Below are positions 42,462 to 50,687 of a stretch of 64,000 nt of DNA, piece by piece. The notes beneath the pieces are model-generated. The model was given only the letters and a program-made list of their open reading frames with translations. It was not told where the DNA came from and did no database searches. This stretch comes from Eubacterium sp. (GTDB taxonomy: Bacteria; Bacillota; Clostridia; Oscillospirales; Acutalibacteraceae), in assembly GCA_017446095.1 (NCBI GenBank), contig JAFSRN010000011.1, positions 62,001-126,000 on the forward strand. Reading direction: 5' to 3'. The position numbers and the translations under genes were made by a program. Within the stretch, counting starts at the first letter, position 1, and each line of letters opens with the position of its first letter.

Positions 42462-45400
42462 TTATTTGGTTTCCTTTAATTTTTCGTTAGCATAATTATA
42501 CTCTATTTCAACTTTATTTGCAAATACTTTTTCTGCAAATATTTTAAAAGTGCTCGGCTCGGTTTCGGGGCTGTCGATTAACTTTTGGTAAACCTCAAGC
42601 GCTTTTTCGTAATCGCCCTGCTCGTTGAGCGCCTTCATTTTGTAGTAAGCGGTGAGCGGGTCACGGTCAAGCACGGTGAAACTGAGCAGCATAAGTTCCT
42701 CAATCTTTTTATGCTCATACAGGTACTTGATGAAGTTCAGGCGCACCGTGTAGCCGATAAACGGCTTGAGGTAATCGTACATCCTCTTTTCCTTAAGCAG
42801 TTCCGCCTTCTTGTTTTTGGCAAGAATGTAGCCGAGGTAGTTTGTGATATGCTCAAACGCCTTGCTCTGCCTGCCCATATTCAGGTAGCGGATAGCCGTG
42901 TAGTACTCGTAATCCTCCTTAGCCTCGTCGTGCAGGTAGGTAAAGTTTTCGATTTCCAAATATCTGTGGTTGCGGAACAGCCAGTCGAAGTAGAAATCGA
43001 GCAGGATTTTATCCTTTTTCGCCTTTTCGATATTGGCAGGGTTGTTGAAGTAATCGCTTTCGATTTCGTCAAACTTTTCGTTAAGCAGTTTGCCGATACC
43101 CACGCCTGCGTACGGGTCAAAGTTTTCCAGAATCTCTACGCAGCCGGACAAATCAAGTTCGTTGCCCATGCAGCGGTTGATATACACCTTTTCCTGCATA
43201 ACGGCGTTGAACTTATTGTACGCCTTTTTCCACTTGCGGTACTCTTCCGACTTATAGTGGTAAAGCTTTGCCGTGTCGAGATATTTTTCAAAATCGAGGT
43301 AGTCGAGTTTGAAGAAGCCCGTGTAGCGCAGGTTCGGGATAATAAGCTTTTTGTTGACCATTTCAAAAATATCAACAACGTAAGGCGAACACGGTTTGTC
43401 GAAGTTATAAAATTCCTTTTTAATAAACGTTTTGTCAACAGGCCTGAACTCAAGCGGCTTGTCCATAACGTCCTTAAAGTCAACAAGCACGCCGCTTTCT
43501 GCAAGCTCGTCGTACGCGTCGCGCACGCGGTTTGTCCTGATATCAAACACGTCGTCCGAATCAAAGCCGCCGATAAGCATAAGCGGCATATTCATTGCAA
43601 TCGCGTCAATAAACGCCGTACTCCACATCGTAATCATTGCGTCGTATTGCGGCAGAATTTCCTCAAGAATAAGCGGCTCGTTAATAAGAACGAGGTTATC
43701 GGGAACATCCTCAAGGTAATTGTACAGGTGCTCGGACACGGTGTGAATACTCTTAACCGAATTGTCCAGCATATAGCGCGGCTTGATGTGAATTTCCTTA
43801 TCAGGATTGGTTTTTGCCATATTCACAAGCAGGTCTGCAAGCTGCTGCTTACCCTTGTCGCCGCACGGATACGCACCCTGCTCGAGGAACAGAATCTTCT
43901 TTATATCCTCGTTTGCGATATCTGGTCGCCTGTTTTCAACAAGGCTGTCGTACTGCGGGTTGCCCGCTGCAATGAGGTTGTAGCGCAGGTAGTTATCGTC
44001 AAACTCTTTGAACTTGTTTTCGCCGATAGTGATTACCGCGTCGCCTGCAACGCGCATTGTGATGGACGAAAACAGGGTGGAGAATGTGTAGGTGAAAAGA
44101 CCTAACTTATTAATCTCGCGGTAGAGCTTGCGGAAGCGGCGGAACTGGATTGGCGAGGAAACCACAAAATCGTACTCGCCGAGGCTGGTGTAATCAAAGT
44201 TTTCGATTGAAACTATGTTCGGGTTGCCTGCAAACATAAGGTTGTTAGCCTCGTCGTCCAGATCGCGGATAAGTATTTTGTAAAGGTGGCCGCGTTTTTC
44301 AAGTTCCTTAAGCACGTTCACAAACACATAGTTTGTGGAGTCAAAGCAGGCAATAAACAGGATTTTAAGCGGCATATCCATATTGAGGATATAGTCAAAA
44401 ATATTGTCCTTTTTATCATCTATCTTTTTGATTTCAACGCGGCTGTCGCCAAGCGAGTCGCACTTAACGTCGTTGCCCTCAAGCAGCACAATCTTTTTGT
44501 AGGGGTACTTGCACAAATCGCTTATAAGGTTCTTTGTGTAGTACTTGCTGTCTACGTAGATAATATGCTCGCTGTCCGTCTGCGTTTCAAGCATTTTGCG
44601 GAATACGGGCATATGGCTTGCAAAGTTTACGATTATATCAAACTTGCATTTGCCGAGGTTGCGCTGATACTCGCGCTCGTAAATATTGATGGCGTTGGGG
44701 CCGAAAACCTTTTTGTTAACCGCTTCGGTAATAGTGTAAGACGTGGGCGGAAGCGTGGTGATATAGCGGATTCCGCTGCACGCTTCGTCAAACATCATAC
44801 GCTGTTTTTCAAAATAATTGCCGAAGAGGAAAACGTTGTATTTTTCGGTATCAATGCTCTTGAGGTAATCAATAACGCACTTGGCAAGCGACTCCTTGCC
44901 CATCTTTGTGCCGACGTGAACAAGTATGCTCTTCTTTTTGATAGCAGGCTGATAAAGCGCGTCTGAATCCTTGCCGCCGAAGATGATATCCACCACGCGC
45001 TGCGTTGAGCCGCCGTCGTCCTTATATGCAAACTTTTCAAGGAAGTTATTGTATTTTTCGTCGTAGCTGTACTCGCCTGCATTGATTTGCTCAAGACTTT
45101 CCACAACCTCTTTCTCCGTGTCGCAAAGTCTGCCCGGCACCTCGTCAAGCGAAAAGAGGAAGCCGCGCTCGCCCTCGTACTTTTCCCTGTCATAGGTGAA
45201 GAAGATAATCGGGCGTTTTGTGCGCAGATAGTCGAAGAATACGGACGAATAGTCGGTAATCAGTACGTCCGTTACGGACAGCACCTTGTTTGTTTCAAAA
45301 TCGTCAAACAGGAATAAGTCGGTAATCTTGCTGTTGTCCTTAAAGTACGCAATCAGGTTGCTGTGCGCCTTGAAGAACATAACATAGTTATCCGGCATAT

Positions 45401-46199
45401 TGTCAACGATGTGCTGAATGTACTCGCAGATTTCGTCGGAATTATCGATGTGCTTTTTGGCATACGACATCTCGCTGCGGAAGGTCGGCGCGTAAAGGAT
45501 AATCTTTTTGCCGTCGAGGGAAGTACCTGTTTTTTCCTCAAGGCGCTTAATCATCTCGTCCCTGTCGGTGTTTGCAACAAGGTCGATGCGCGGATAGCCC
45601 TCCTCAATAACGTTGCCCCTGAACGCGTCCCTGATATCGTAATGCTCCATAAGGATATCCGTGGTGTAGCGGTTGGGCATTACAAGGTAATCGGCGCAAA
45701 GGAAGTTGCGCTGCGCGCTCATAATCGGGCGGCGGTTTGCAGTTTTGTCAAACTTACCGAGTCCCTTAAGCGGCGTGCCGTGCCAGGTGTTGATGTAAAC
45801 CTGGTCGTCCTTTTTGATGTAGTATGACGGCCACGCGGCGTTGTTTACAAGGTACTGCGCGGTGCAAAGCGCCTTAAGCGCCTCGTCAGAGCCATCCATA
45901 ACAAAACGAACTCTGTCGTGATTTGCATACTTTGCAACATCAGGGTACTTGAGTATGGATTTATCCTTGATAATCCAGATGTGCTTTAAGTGCGAATACT
46001 CGGGATTTTCTATAAGATTAAGGAAAATCGCATACGGGTTGCCGGCAAGAATTTTGTTTGCGTACGCCTGGTACAAAACCGTGCCGGGCTCAACCTTGCA
46101 GTCCTTAAAGTAGTTGATATAGGTAACGTTTCTCGGTTTGGTAACAATGTTTTTGTTAACAAACTTTTTGCCCTTTTTGATAATACGTTTTGCCTTCAT
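42462..46199 (-). CDS. Giant multi-domain CDP-glycerol glycerophosphotransferase-like protein
   Basis: A 1245-residue cytosolic-face protein. Residues about 30-405 form a TagF-like transferase with NTWHGTPLKGLG (137-148), EEGYPRIDL and DVLITDYSSVFFDY (311-324). Residues about 420-590 resemble a second nucleotide-sugar binding half (KKSILVHVGTKMGKESLAK). Residues about 600-960 form another GT-B-like unit (LKILFIACFDSTNYVFVNVLKEL, AGNPQYDSL, MWSTAFIDAIAMNMPLML). The C-terminal 250 residues are helical with TPR-like repeats. It is thus two or three transferase modules in one chain, larger than normal TagF (about 400-750). It lies 18 nt upstream of the NeuB-like gene and 16 nt after another CDP-glycerol transferase gene, so it may add both polyol phosphate and nonulosonate units. 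Exact acceptor unknown. Confidence 0.8.
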   Translation of the reverse strand: MKAKRIIKKGKKFVNKNIVTKPRNVTYINYFKDCKVEPGTVLYQAYANKILAGNPYAIFLNLIENPEYSHLKHIWIIKDKSILKYPDVAKYANHDRVRFVMDGSDEALKALCTAQYLVNNAAWPSYYIKKDDQVYINTWHGTPLKGLGKFDKTANRRPIMSAQRNFLCADYLVMPNRYTTDILMEHYDIRDAFRGNVIEEGYPRIDLVANTDRDEMIKRLEEKTGTSLDGKKIILYAPTFRSEMSYAKKHIDNSDEICEYIQHIVDNMPDNYVMFFKAHSNLIAYFKDNSKITDLFLFDDFETNKVLSVTDVLITDYSSVFFDYLRTKRPIIFFTYDREKYEGERGFLFSLDEVPGRLCDTEKEVVESLEQINAGEYSYDEKYNNFLEKFAYKDDGGSTQRVVDIIFGGKDSDALYQPAIKKKSILVHVGTKMGKESLAKCVIDYLKSIDTEKYNVFLFGNYFEKQRMMFDEACSGIRYITTLPPTSYTITEAVNKKVFGPNAINIYEREYQRNLGKCKFDIIVNFASHMPVFRKMLETQTDSEHIIYVDSKYYTKNLISDLCKYPYKKIVLLEGNDVKCDSLGDSRVEIKKIDDKKDNIFDYILNMDMPLKILFIACFDSTNYVFVNVLKELEKRGHLYKILIRDLDDEANNLMFAGNPNIVSIENFDYTSLGEYDFVVSSPIQFRRFRKLYREINKLGLFTYTFSTLFSSITMRVAGDAVITIGENKFKEFDDNYLRYNLIAAGNPQYDSLVENRRPDIANEDIKKILFLEQGAYPCGDKGKQQLADLLVNMAKTNPDKEIHIKPRYMLDNSVKSIHTVSEHLYNYLEDVPDNLVLINEPLILEEILPQYDAMITMWSTAFIDAIAMNMPLMLIGGFDSDDVFDIRTNRVRDAYDELAESGVLVDFKDVMDKPLEFRPVDKTFIKKEFYNFDKPCSPYVVDIFEMVNKKLIIPNLRYTGFFKLDYLDFEKYLDTAKLYHYKSEEYRKWKKAYNKFNAVMQEKVYINRCMGNELDLSGCVEILENFDPYAGVGIGKLLNEKFDEIESDYFNNPANIEKAKKDKILLDFYFDWLFRNHRYLEIENFTYLHDEAKEDYEYYTAIRYLNMGRQSKAFEHITNYLGYILAKNKKAELLKEKRMYDYLKPFIGYTVRLNFIKYLYEHKKIEELMLLSFTVLDRDPLTAYYKMKALNEQGDYEKALEVYQKLIDSPETEPSTFKIFAEKVFANKVEIEYNYANEKLKETK

Positions 46200-46215
46200 T
46201 TGCTCTCTCCTAAGC

Positions 46216-47463
46216 TTACTTAATCAATCTGTGCACAACGCGCTCGCTCGCGTGCCCGTCGTCCAGATAATTGAACTTTCCGTTGAAATTCCTGTACTTT
46301 TCGTCGTACGTGAAATCCTTGGAAAGGTTGCCGATTTGTTCAAGGAGCTCATCCTCGGTTTTAACTATAGGTCCGGGCAGCTCGTCAATGTCGATGTAAA
46401 ATCCCCTCATCTCGTTTTTGTACATTTCAAAATCGTACATAAAAAACAGAATCGGGCGCTTGATCAGCGCATAGTCAAAGAACACGCTGGAATAATCGGT
46501 AATCAGCATATCGGACACAACGTACAGCTCGTTTATGTCGTCAAGCGTGGACACGTTGTAAACAAAACCTTCGTACTTGGCGAAGTCGAACGCGTTTGAC
46601 ACAAAGTAGTGCGCTCTGAACAGAATGACGTATTCACTACCGAGTTCCTTTTGCAGGCGGTCAAAGTCAACCTCTGTTTTGTAGGTGTAGCCGCCGATAT
46701 CCGTGTTGAACTGATTGTCGCGCCAGGTCGGAGCGTAAAGGATAACCTTTTTGCCCTCGGGTATGCCGAGCTCCGCCTTAATGCGTGCAACGTCCGCTGC
46801 GGTGTAGTTCATAAGGAAGTCGTTGCGCGGATAGCCCTCCTCAACGATTATATCCTCCTTGCCAAGTGATTTAAGCTGAAATGCGGAAATAAACTTTTCG
46901 CTCGCAAAGGCAGACGGTGAAAGGAAGTAAGTGTACTTCTTCGCGTCGGTAACGTAGATGTCCACAAGCTCTCTGCGCGTGAAAGCGTCGTTGTCCGAAA
47001 TCTCTATATCATTGCCGAGCCTTTTAAGCGGCGTGCCGTGCCAGGTCTGGATAAAAACCTGCTTGTCCGTCGGCGCGCGGTGCATTGAAACACGGTGATT
47101 CAGCACCCAGTACTTTGCTGTTGCAAACGCAACCTCGCACTCTTTTGATGCCTGCTTAACCACGGTTGTGTTGCGGTTTTTTGTAAGGAAATCGTAGTTC
47201 TGCGGCTGCGTGAACACCCACACAAACTTATAGTCCTTATACTCGTCGCTGTTCACCATATATTCGTAAATCGCACGCGGCGAGTCGGCATATTTCCTGC
47301 CCGTAAAGCTTGAAAAAACAACCTTTTTTTCGTCAACGCTTTTGCCTGCGCCGCGCAGCTTGTAACGCCAGTAGCGGTATTGATACGACGCCTTGCGTAT
47401 AACCTTCCTCAAAACGGTGGTTTTTACGGAAATGCCTGTAACAATGGTTTTTACGCTTTTCAT
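46216..47463 (-). CDS. CDP-glycerol glycerophosphotransferase family protein
   Basis: A 415-residue TagB/TagF-like transferase that moves glycerol phosphate (or ribitol phosphate) from a CDP-polyol onto a wall polymer or its linkage unit. The motifs are IQTWHGTPLKRLG, EEGYPRNDFL, VILYAPTWRDNQ and DMLITDYSSVFFDYALIKRPILFF, ending FNYLDDGHASERVV. A basic N-terminus suggests association with the membrane surface. It is the first gene of a five-gene unit running to the KdsC-like phosphatase. Confidence 0.93.
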   Translation of the reverse strand: MKSVKTIVTGISVKTTVLRKVIRKASYQYRYWRYKLRGAGKSVDEKKVVFSSFTGRKYADSPRAIYEYMVNSDEYKDYKFVWVFTQPQNYDFLTKNRNTTVVKQASKECEVAFATAKYWVLNHRVSMHRAPTDKQVFIQTWHGTPLKRLGNDIEISDNDAFTRRELVDIYVTDAKKYTYFLSPSAFASEKFISAFQLKSLGKEDIIVEEGYPRNDFLMNYTAADVARIKAELGIPEGKKVILYAPTWRDNQFNTDIGGYTYKTEVDFDRLQKELGSEYVILFRAHYFVSNAFDFAKYEGFVYNVSTLDDINELYVVSDMLITDYSSVFFDYALIKRPILFFMYDFEMYKNEMRGFYIDIDELPGPIVKTEDELLEQIGNLSKDFTYDEKYRNFNGKFNYLDDGHASERVVHRLIK

Positions 47464-47494
47464 ACTAATATCCTAAATTAATTATTTTCATACT

Positions 47495-47523
47495 ATTATA
47501 ACATTAATCATCATTTGTTGCAA
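47495..47523 (-). promoter_or_regulatory. Promoter of the surface polymer operon
   Basis: Minus-strand TTGCAA (47518-47523), 17-bp spacer, TATAAT (47495-47500). Confidence 0.7.
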
Positions 47524-47568
47524 TACATATTTTCGCACACTATATATTGTGGTTTTGCTGTTCAGGGC

Positions 47569-47603
47569 AAAACAAAACAGGACCGCCCTTCAGGACAGCC
47601 CTG
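47569..47603 (-). terminator. Terminator of the secreted hydrolase gene
   Basis: On the minus strand CAGGGCTGTCC and GGGCGGTCCTG pair (with G-U pairs) around TGAA, followed by TTTTGTTTT. The stop codon lies in the loop. Confidence 0.7.
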
Positions 47604-48798
47604 CCGTCAGTTTAGACTGTTTGGTTGTAACAACCTGAACCTTCGACCACTTGCTGTAGCTCTTTTTGCCGTACAGCGTGCGGTAAGCCCTTATTCTTAC
47701 GTAATAAGTCTTGTTTGCTTTGAGGTTTTTAATAGTTTTTTTCGAGGTCTTTTTATTTGTGATAAACACCGCCTTGCTCGCTTTTGCAGCAAACTTTTTG
47801 TCAGTGGAATACTGCAGCTGATAGCCTGCGGCGTTGCCCACGGTTTTCCACGCAGCCTTGATGCTGCTTGCACCTGCTTTTACTGTTGTAAAATCGGTCT
47901 TTTTGCAGTAGAGCTTGCGCCTGTAATCCTGCATTTTGCTGCTTGTTTTGAGCTCGGGCGACTTGCCGATAAACGCCTTTGCAGCGGTTTTGTTGCCGCA
48001 GAGCTTGTAAGCAAACCACGCAATCATATAGGGGTGAGTCTGCATAATGCTGTCCGCGTGCTCAACGTCCTTCATACGCGCCATAATTACCTCGCCGCTG
48101 AGTTTTGCAAACGCGGGGCGCAGGCTTGTTTCAATCGGGGAGATAAACGCGTTATCCGTTGCGCCCGTGCCGGAAATCATAAGCGTGGGCAGCGATACAA
48201 GCGACGCGTCGTAAGGGCAGTTCTGAATCGGTGACGCCTCAAGCTGCGGCGTGGGAAGCGAGCAGGCGTAAATCGCCTTAAAGTACTTGCGGTTTGCATA
48301 GTTGCCCTTGCTTGCCAGATTCAGGCAGCAGGTTGCGCCCTGCGAGTGACCTGCCAGACCAACCTTATTGAGGTTAAGCTTGTTGTACAGTTTGTGATTT
48401 TTCTTTTTGTTGAACCTGATGAGCGCGTCCATACCTGCGTTCATACTCGTGCCCATACCCGTATTTTCGTCGGTGTTCGTAAGGCACACAAAGCCGTGCG
48501 AAGCCGCTTTTTTAAGGTACTTAACCGTGTCGGGCGATTTGATGTAGTTTGAGCTTGTGCCGTTGCAGTAAAGAATTACGGGACGTTTTGACATTTTTGC
48601 AATGTCTTTGGGATACCAAACCTTGTAGGTAAAATCGTTATCCTTAAGCTTGAAGGTAAACGAGCTTACCTTGTGCGAGCCGGATTTTGAATACTTATCC
48701 CACACGGGCGTGCTGCTTTTTGCATACGCAAACGCAGGCGTAAGCACGGTAAAGAGCATAATCACCGTCAGGAATAAGGAAACAACTCTCTTTTTCAT
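47590..48798 (-). CDS. Secreted alpha/beta hydrolase with C-terminal FN3 domain
   Basis: A 402-residue exported protein with signal peptide MKKRVVSLFLTVIMLFTVLTPAFAYA. The hydrolase domain (about 45-300) has RPVILYCNGTSSN, the nucleophile elbow GLAGHSQGAT and the likely catalytic His in MKDVEHADSIM; the general form resembles cutinase/PETase-like or dienelactone-type esterases. An FN3 domain (about 315-400) follows, like those of the other secreted proteins here. The start at 48798 follows AAAGGAG; upstream in-frame codons lack a site. It lies between two CDP-glycerol transferase genes, so it may act on ester groups of the surface polymer (for example D-alanyl or acetyl), which is inference. 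Confidence 0.85.
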   Translation of the reverse strand: MKKRVVSLFLTVIMLFTVLTPAFAYAKSSTPVWDKYSKSGSHKVSSFTFKLKDNDFTYKVWYPKDIAKMSKRPVILYCNGTSSNYIKSPDTVKYLKKAASHGFVCLTNTDENTGMGTSMNAGMDALIRFNKKKNHKLYNKLNLNKVGLAGHSQGATCCLNLASKGNYANRKYFKAIYACSLPTPQLEASPIQNCPYDASLVSLPTLMISGTGATDNAFISPIETSLRPAFAKLSGEVIMARMKDVEHADSIMQTHPYMIAWFAYKLCGNKTAAKAFIGKSPELKTSSKMQDYRRKLYCKKTDFTTVKAGASSIKAAWKTVGNAAGYQLQYSTDKKFAAKASKAVFITNKKTSKKTIKNLKANKTYYVRIRAYRTLYGKKSYSKWSKVQVVTTKQSKLTAGLS

Positions 48799-48871
48799 AT
48801 ACTTTACTCCTTTTGTATATTTTTGTGTTTTCATTATACTGCATAGCGTGCAAAAAATAAAGCCTTTTTTC

Positions 48872-48901
48872 AAAAAAATACGGCTCGCCGCAGCAAGCCG
48901 T
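48872..48901 (-). terminator. Terminator of the third CDP-glycerol transferase gene
   Basis: Minus-strand ACGGCTTGC/GCGAGCCGT stem with TGCG loop followed by ATTTTTTT. Confidence 0.85.
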
Positions 48902-48906
48902 AATAA

Positions 48907-50241
48907 TTATATCTCTTCTATCACCGCTTCGGCTACGCGTTTTGCAGCCGAGCCGTCGTCAAGATAGTTGAACTTCGGGCGGAAGGCAGGGTACGATTTT
49001 TCAAAATCAAAGCCGTCAAAATCGATTGACTTAATCTCCGCAATAAGGTCGTCCGTAGTCTTGACAATCCTGCCCGGAATCTCGGAAATATCAATGTAAA
49101 ATCCGCGAATGTTGTTTGCGTACGCGTCGAAGTCGTACATATAAAACGCCATCGGTCTGCCGAGGTTTGCGTAGTCAAAGAACACGCTTGAATAGTCGGT
49201 AATCAGCATATCCGCGGCGATGTACAGGCGGTTGATATCCGCAACGCCGGAAACATCCCATACAAAGCCCTTGTACTTTTCAAAATTAAAGCTGTTTGCC
49301 ACAAGGTAATGCGCCCTGAAAAGTATGATATACTCATCCGCCAACGCGTTGCGCAGCTTGTCAAAATCAGCCTCGGGCTCATAGACATAGCCAAGCTCGC
49401 TGTCGTGCTGATTATCGCGCCACGTCGGTGCGTAAAGAATAATCTTTTTGCCGTCGGGCAGGTCAAGCTCTTCCTTGATTTTCTGCACGTCAGCGTCGGT
49501 AAAATTCTTGAGGAAGTCGTTGCGCGGATAACCTGCAACAAGCACGGTATCCTCCTTGCCGATAGCCTTAAGGTTCCACGCGGATGCAAACTTTTCGCCT
49601 GCAAAATCGCTTGGCGCAAGGATGTATTTGAACTTTGCGGAGTCAATGTCGTACTTCTCGCGGATTTCCTTTTGCGAATTCATAACATTGTCGGAAATCG
49701 CGATGTCGTAGCCCAGCCTTTTAAGCGGCGTGCCGTGCCAGAGTTGCACATAAACCTGGTCGTCCTTGGGGTAGATGTAGTCGGCAATGCGGTAGTTGTA
49801 AAGCCAGTATTTTGCCGTGGCGCACACCAAATCGTACTGCGGCGTGGCAGGCTGAACAAAGTATGTGTTTTTGTTTTCAAGCAAAAACTTGAAGTCTTTG
49901 GGCGAGCGAAACGCCCACACAAAGGTGTAATCGTCAAAGCGGCTGTCGGTGAGCATATACTCATAAATCGCCTTTGGGCTGTCGCCGTACGACCTGCCGT
50001 CGAAGGTGGAAAACAGAATAACTTTAGGGTCTGTTTTGATGTCCTTTGTGCGCTTTTCGTACGCCATTTTGCGCTTTAAATTGAGTGCGTCGCGCGAAGC
50101 TTTGCGGAATAGCGCGCTCTTTTTTGCAACGTCAAGAGCAAGCGCCTTAACCTTGCTGTCCTGCTTTGTAAGATGCGAAAAGTCAGGCAGACTGTCAAGC
50201 TTATCAATATCGTTTTTACCGTACCAGATCATAGTAATCAT
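48907..50241 (-). CDS. CDP-glycerol glycerophosphotransferase family protein
   Basis: A 444-residue TagB/TagF-like transferase similar to the protein at 46216-47463. Motifs are VQLWHGTPLKRLGYD, VAGYPRNDFLKNF, IILYAPTWRDNQ and DMLITDYSSVFFDYANLGRP, ending FNYLDDGSAAKRV. The N-terminal 60 residues are an extra helical, charged stretch. The ribosome site is weak, so the start could also be the ATG four codons later. It has its own promoter, embedded next to a heptamer-arm repeat, and a strong terminator. Confidence 0.92.
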   Translation of the reverse strand: MITMIWYGKNDIDKLDSLPDFSHLTKQDSKVKALALDVAKKSALFRKASRDALNLKRKMAYEKRTKDIKTDPKVILFSTFDGRSYGDSPKAIYEYMLTDSRFDDYTFVWAFRSPKDFKFLLENKNTYFVQPATPQYDLVCATAKYWLYNYRIADYIYPKDDQVYVQLWHGTPLKRLGYDIAISDNVMNSQKEIREKYDIDSAKFKYILAPSDFAGEKFASAWNLKAIGKEDTVLVAGYPRNDFLKNFTDADVQKIKEELDLPDGKKIILYAPTWRDNQHDSELGYVYEPEADFDKLRNALADEYIILFRAHYLVANSFNFEKYKGFVWDVSGVADINRLYIAADMLITDYSSVFFDYANLGRPMAFYMYDFDAYANNIRGFYIDISEIPGRIVKTTDDLIAEIKSIDFDGFDFEKSYPAFRPKFNYLDDGSAAKRVAEAVIEEI

Positions 50242-50244
50242 TCC

Positions 50245-50365
50245 AAGTTATAAATTATGAATTATTAATTATGAATCGATGTTTCTCGCTGTGCTCATTC
50301 AATTAAATCAGGTGCGGACAGAGTCCGCCCGAAATTCATCATTCATCATTTATAATTCATCATTT
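50245..50365. repeat. Heptamer-arm element, TTATGAA/GATGAAT type
   Basis: The left arm iterates TTATAAA, TTATGAA, TTATTAA, TTATGAA. The right arm iterates ATTCATC several times. The core, read on the minus strand, runs GGACTCTGTCC...CACCTGATT...AATTG...TGAGCACAGCGAG and matches the core of the element at 53405-53517 almost base for base, although the arms are unrelated. Confidence 0.7.
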
Positions 50366-50395
50366 ATTGTATTATATATCATAACCATTTGTCAA
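50366..50395 (-). promoter_or_regulatory. Promoter of the third CDP-glycerol transferase gene
   Basis: Minus-strand TTGACA (50390-50395), 18-bp spacer, TACAAT (50366-50371). The whole repeat element lies in the 5' leader of this gene. Confidence 0.6.
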
Positions 50396-50410
50396 CATAA
50401 TAAATTTCAT

Positions 50411-50439
50411 TTGACAAATGCAACCCGCGGTGCTATTAT
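50411..50439 (+). promoter_or_regulatory. Promoter of the T-box-thrS transcript
   Basis: TTGACA (50411-50416), 17-bp spacer, TATTAT (50434-50439). Confidence 0.75.
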
Positions 50440-50449
50440 ATGGTTAATA

Positions 50450-50666
50450 ATTAAGGCAATGACGGGAACACGGCAGTTTGCCGCAGCGTTTAAGAGAGTG
50501 CTTGGTTGGTGAAAAAGCACACGCTGACAGATTGTCACCGCCCCCGAGCCGCACACAGGAAATGGTGTGCCGTACACCTGCGTTAAAGGTTTTGAGTGAT
50601 ACCGCACGCGGTATAATTCAGGTGGAACCGTGTATTTTTGCACCCTGAAATTCAGGGTGTTTTTAT
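50450..50666 (+). promoter_or_regulatory. T-box leader controlling thrS
   Basis: A tRNA-sensing leader. Stem I features are AGAGAG (50493-50498) and the GGTTGGTG distal region (about 50504-50511). The T-box sequence is AGGTGGAACCG (50620-50630). An ACC codon (Thr) at 50537-50539 lies in the expected specifier region. The terminator is GCACCCTGAA/TTCAGGGTG followed by TTTTTATTTTTT. Uncharged tRNA-Thr would stabilise the antiterminator and allow thrS transcription. The specifier assignment is by eye. Confidence 0.9.
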
Positions 50667-50687
50667 TTTTTCAAGGAGGAAATGAAG

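Noticed and set aside
42585-44105. 506-codon plus-strand frame opposite the large transferase gene
   Set aside because: Low-complexity Val/Leu/His-rich translation, no ribosome site, opposite a conserved transferase.
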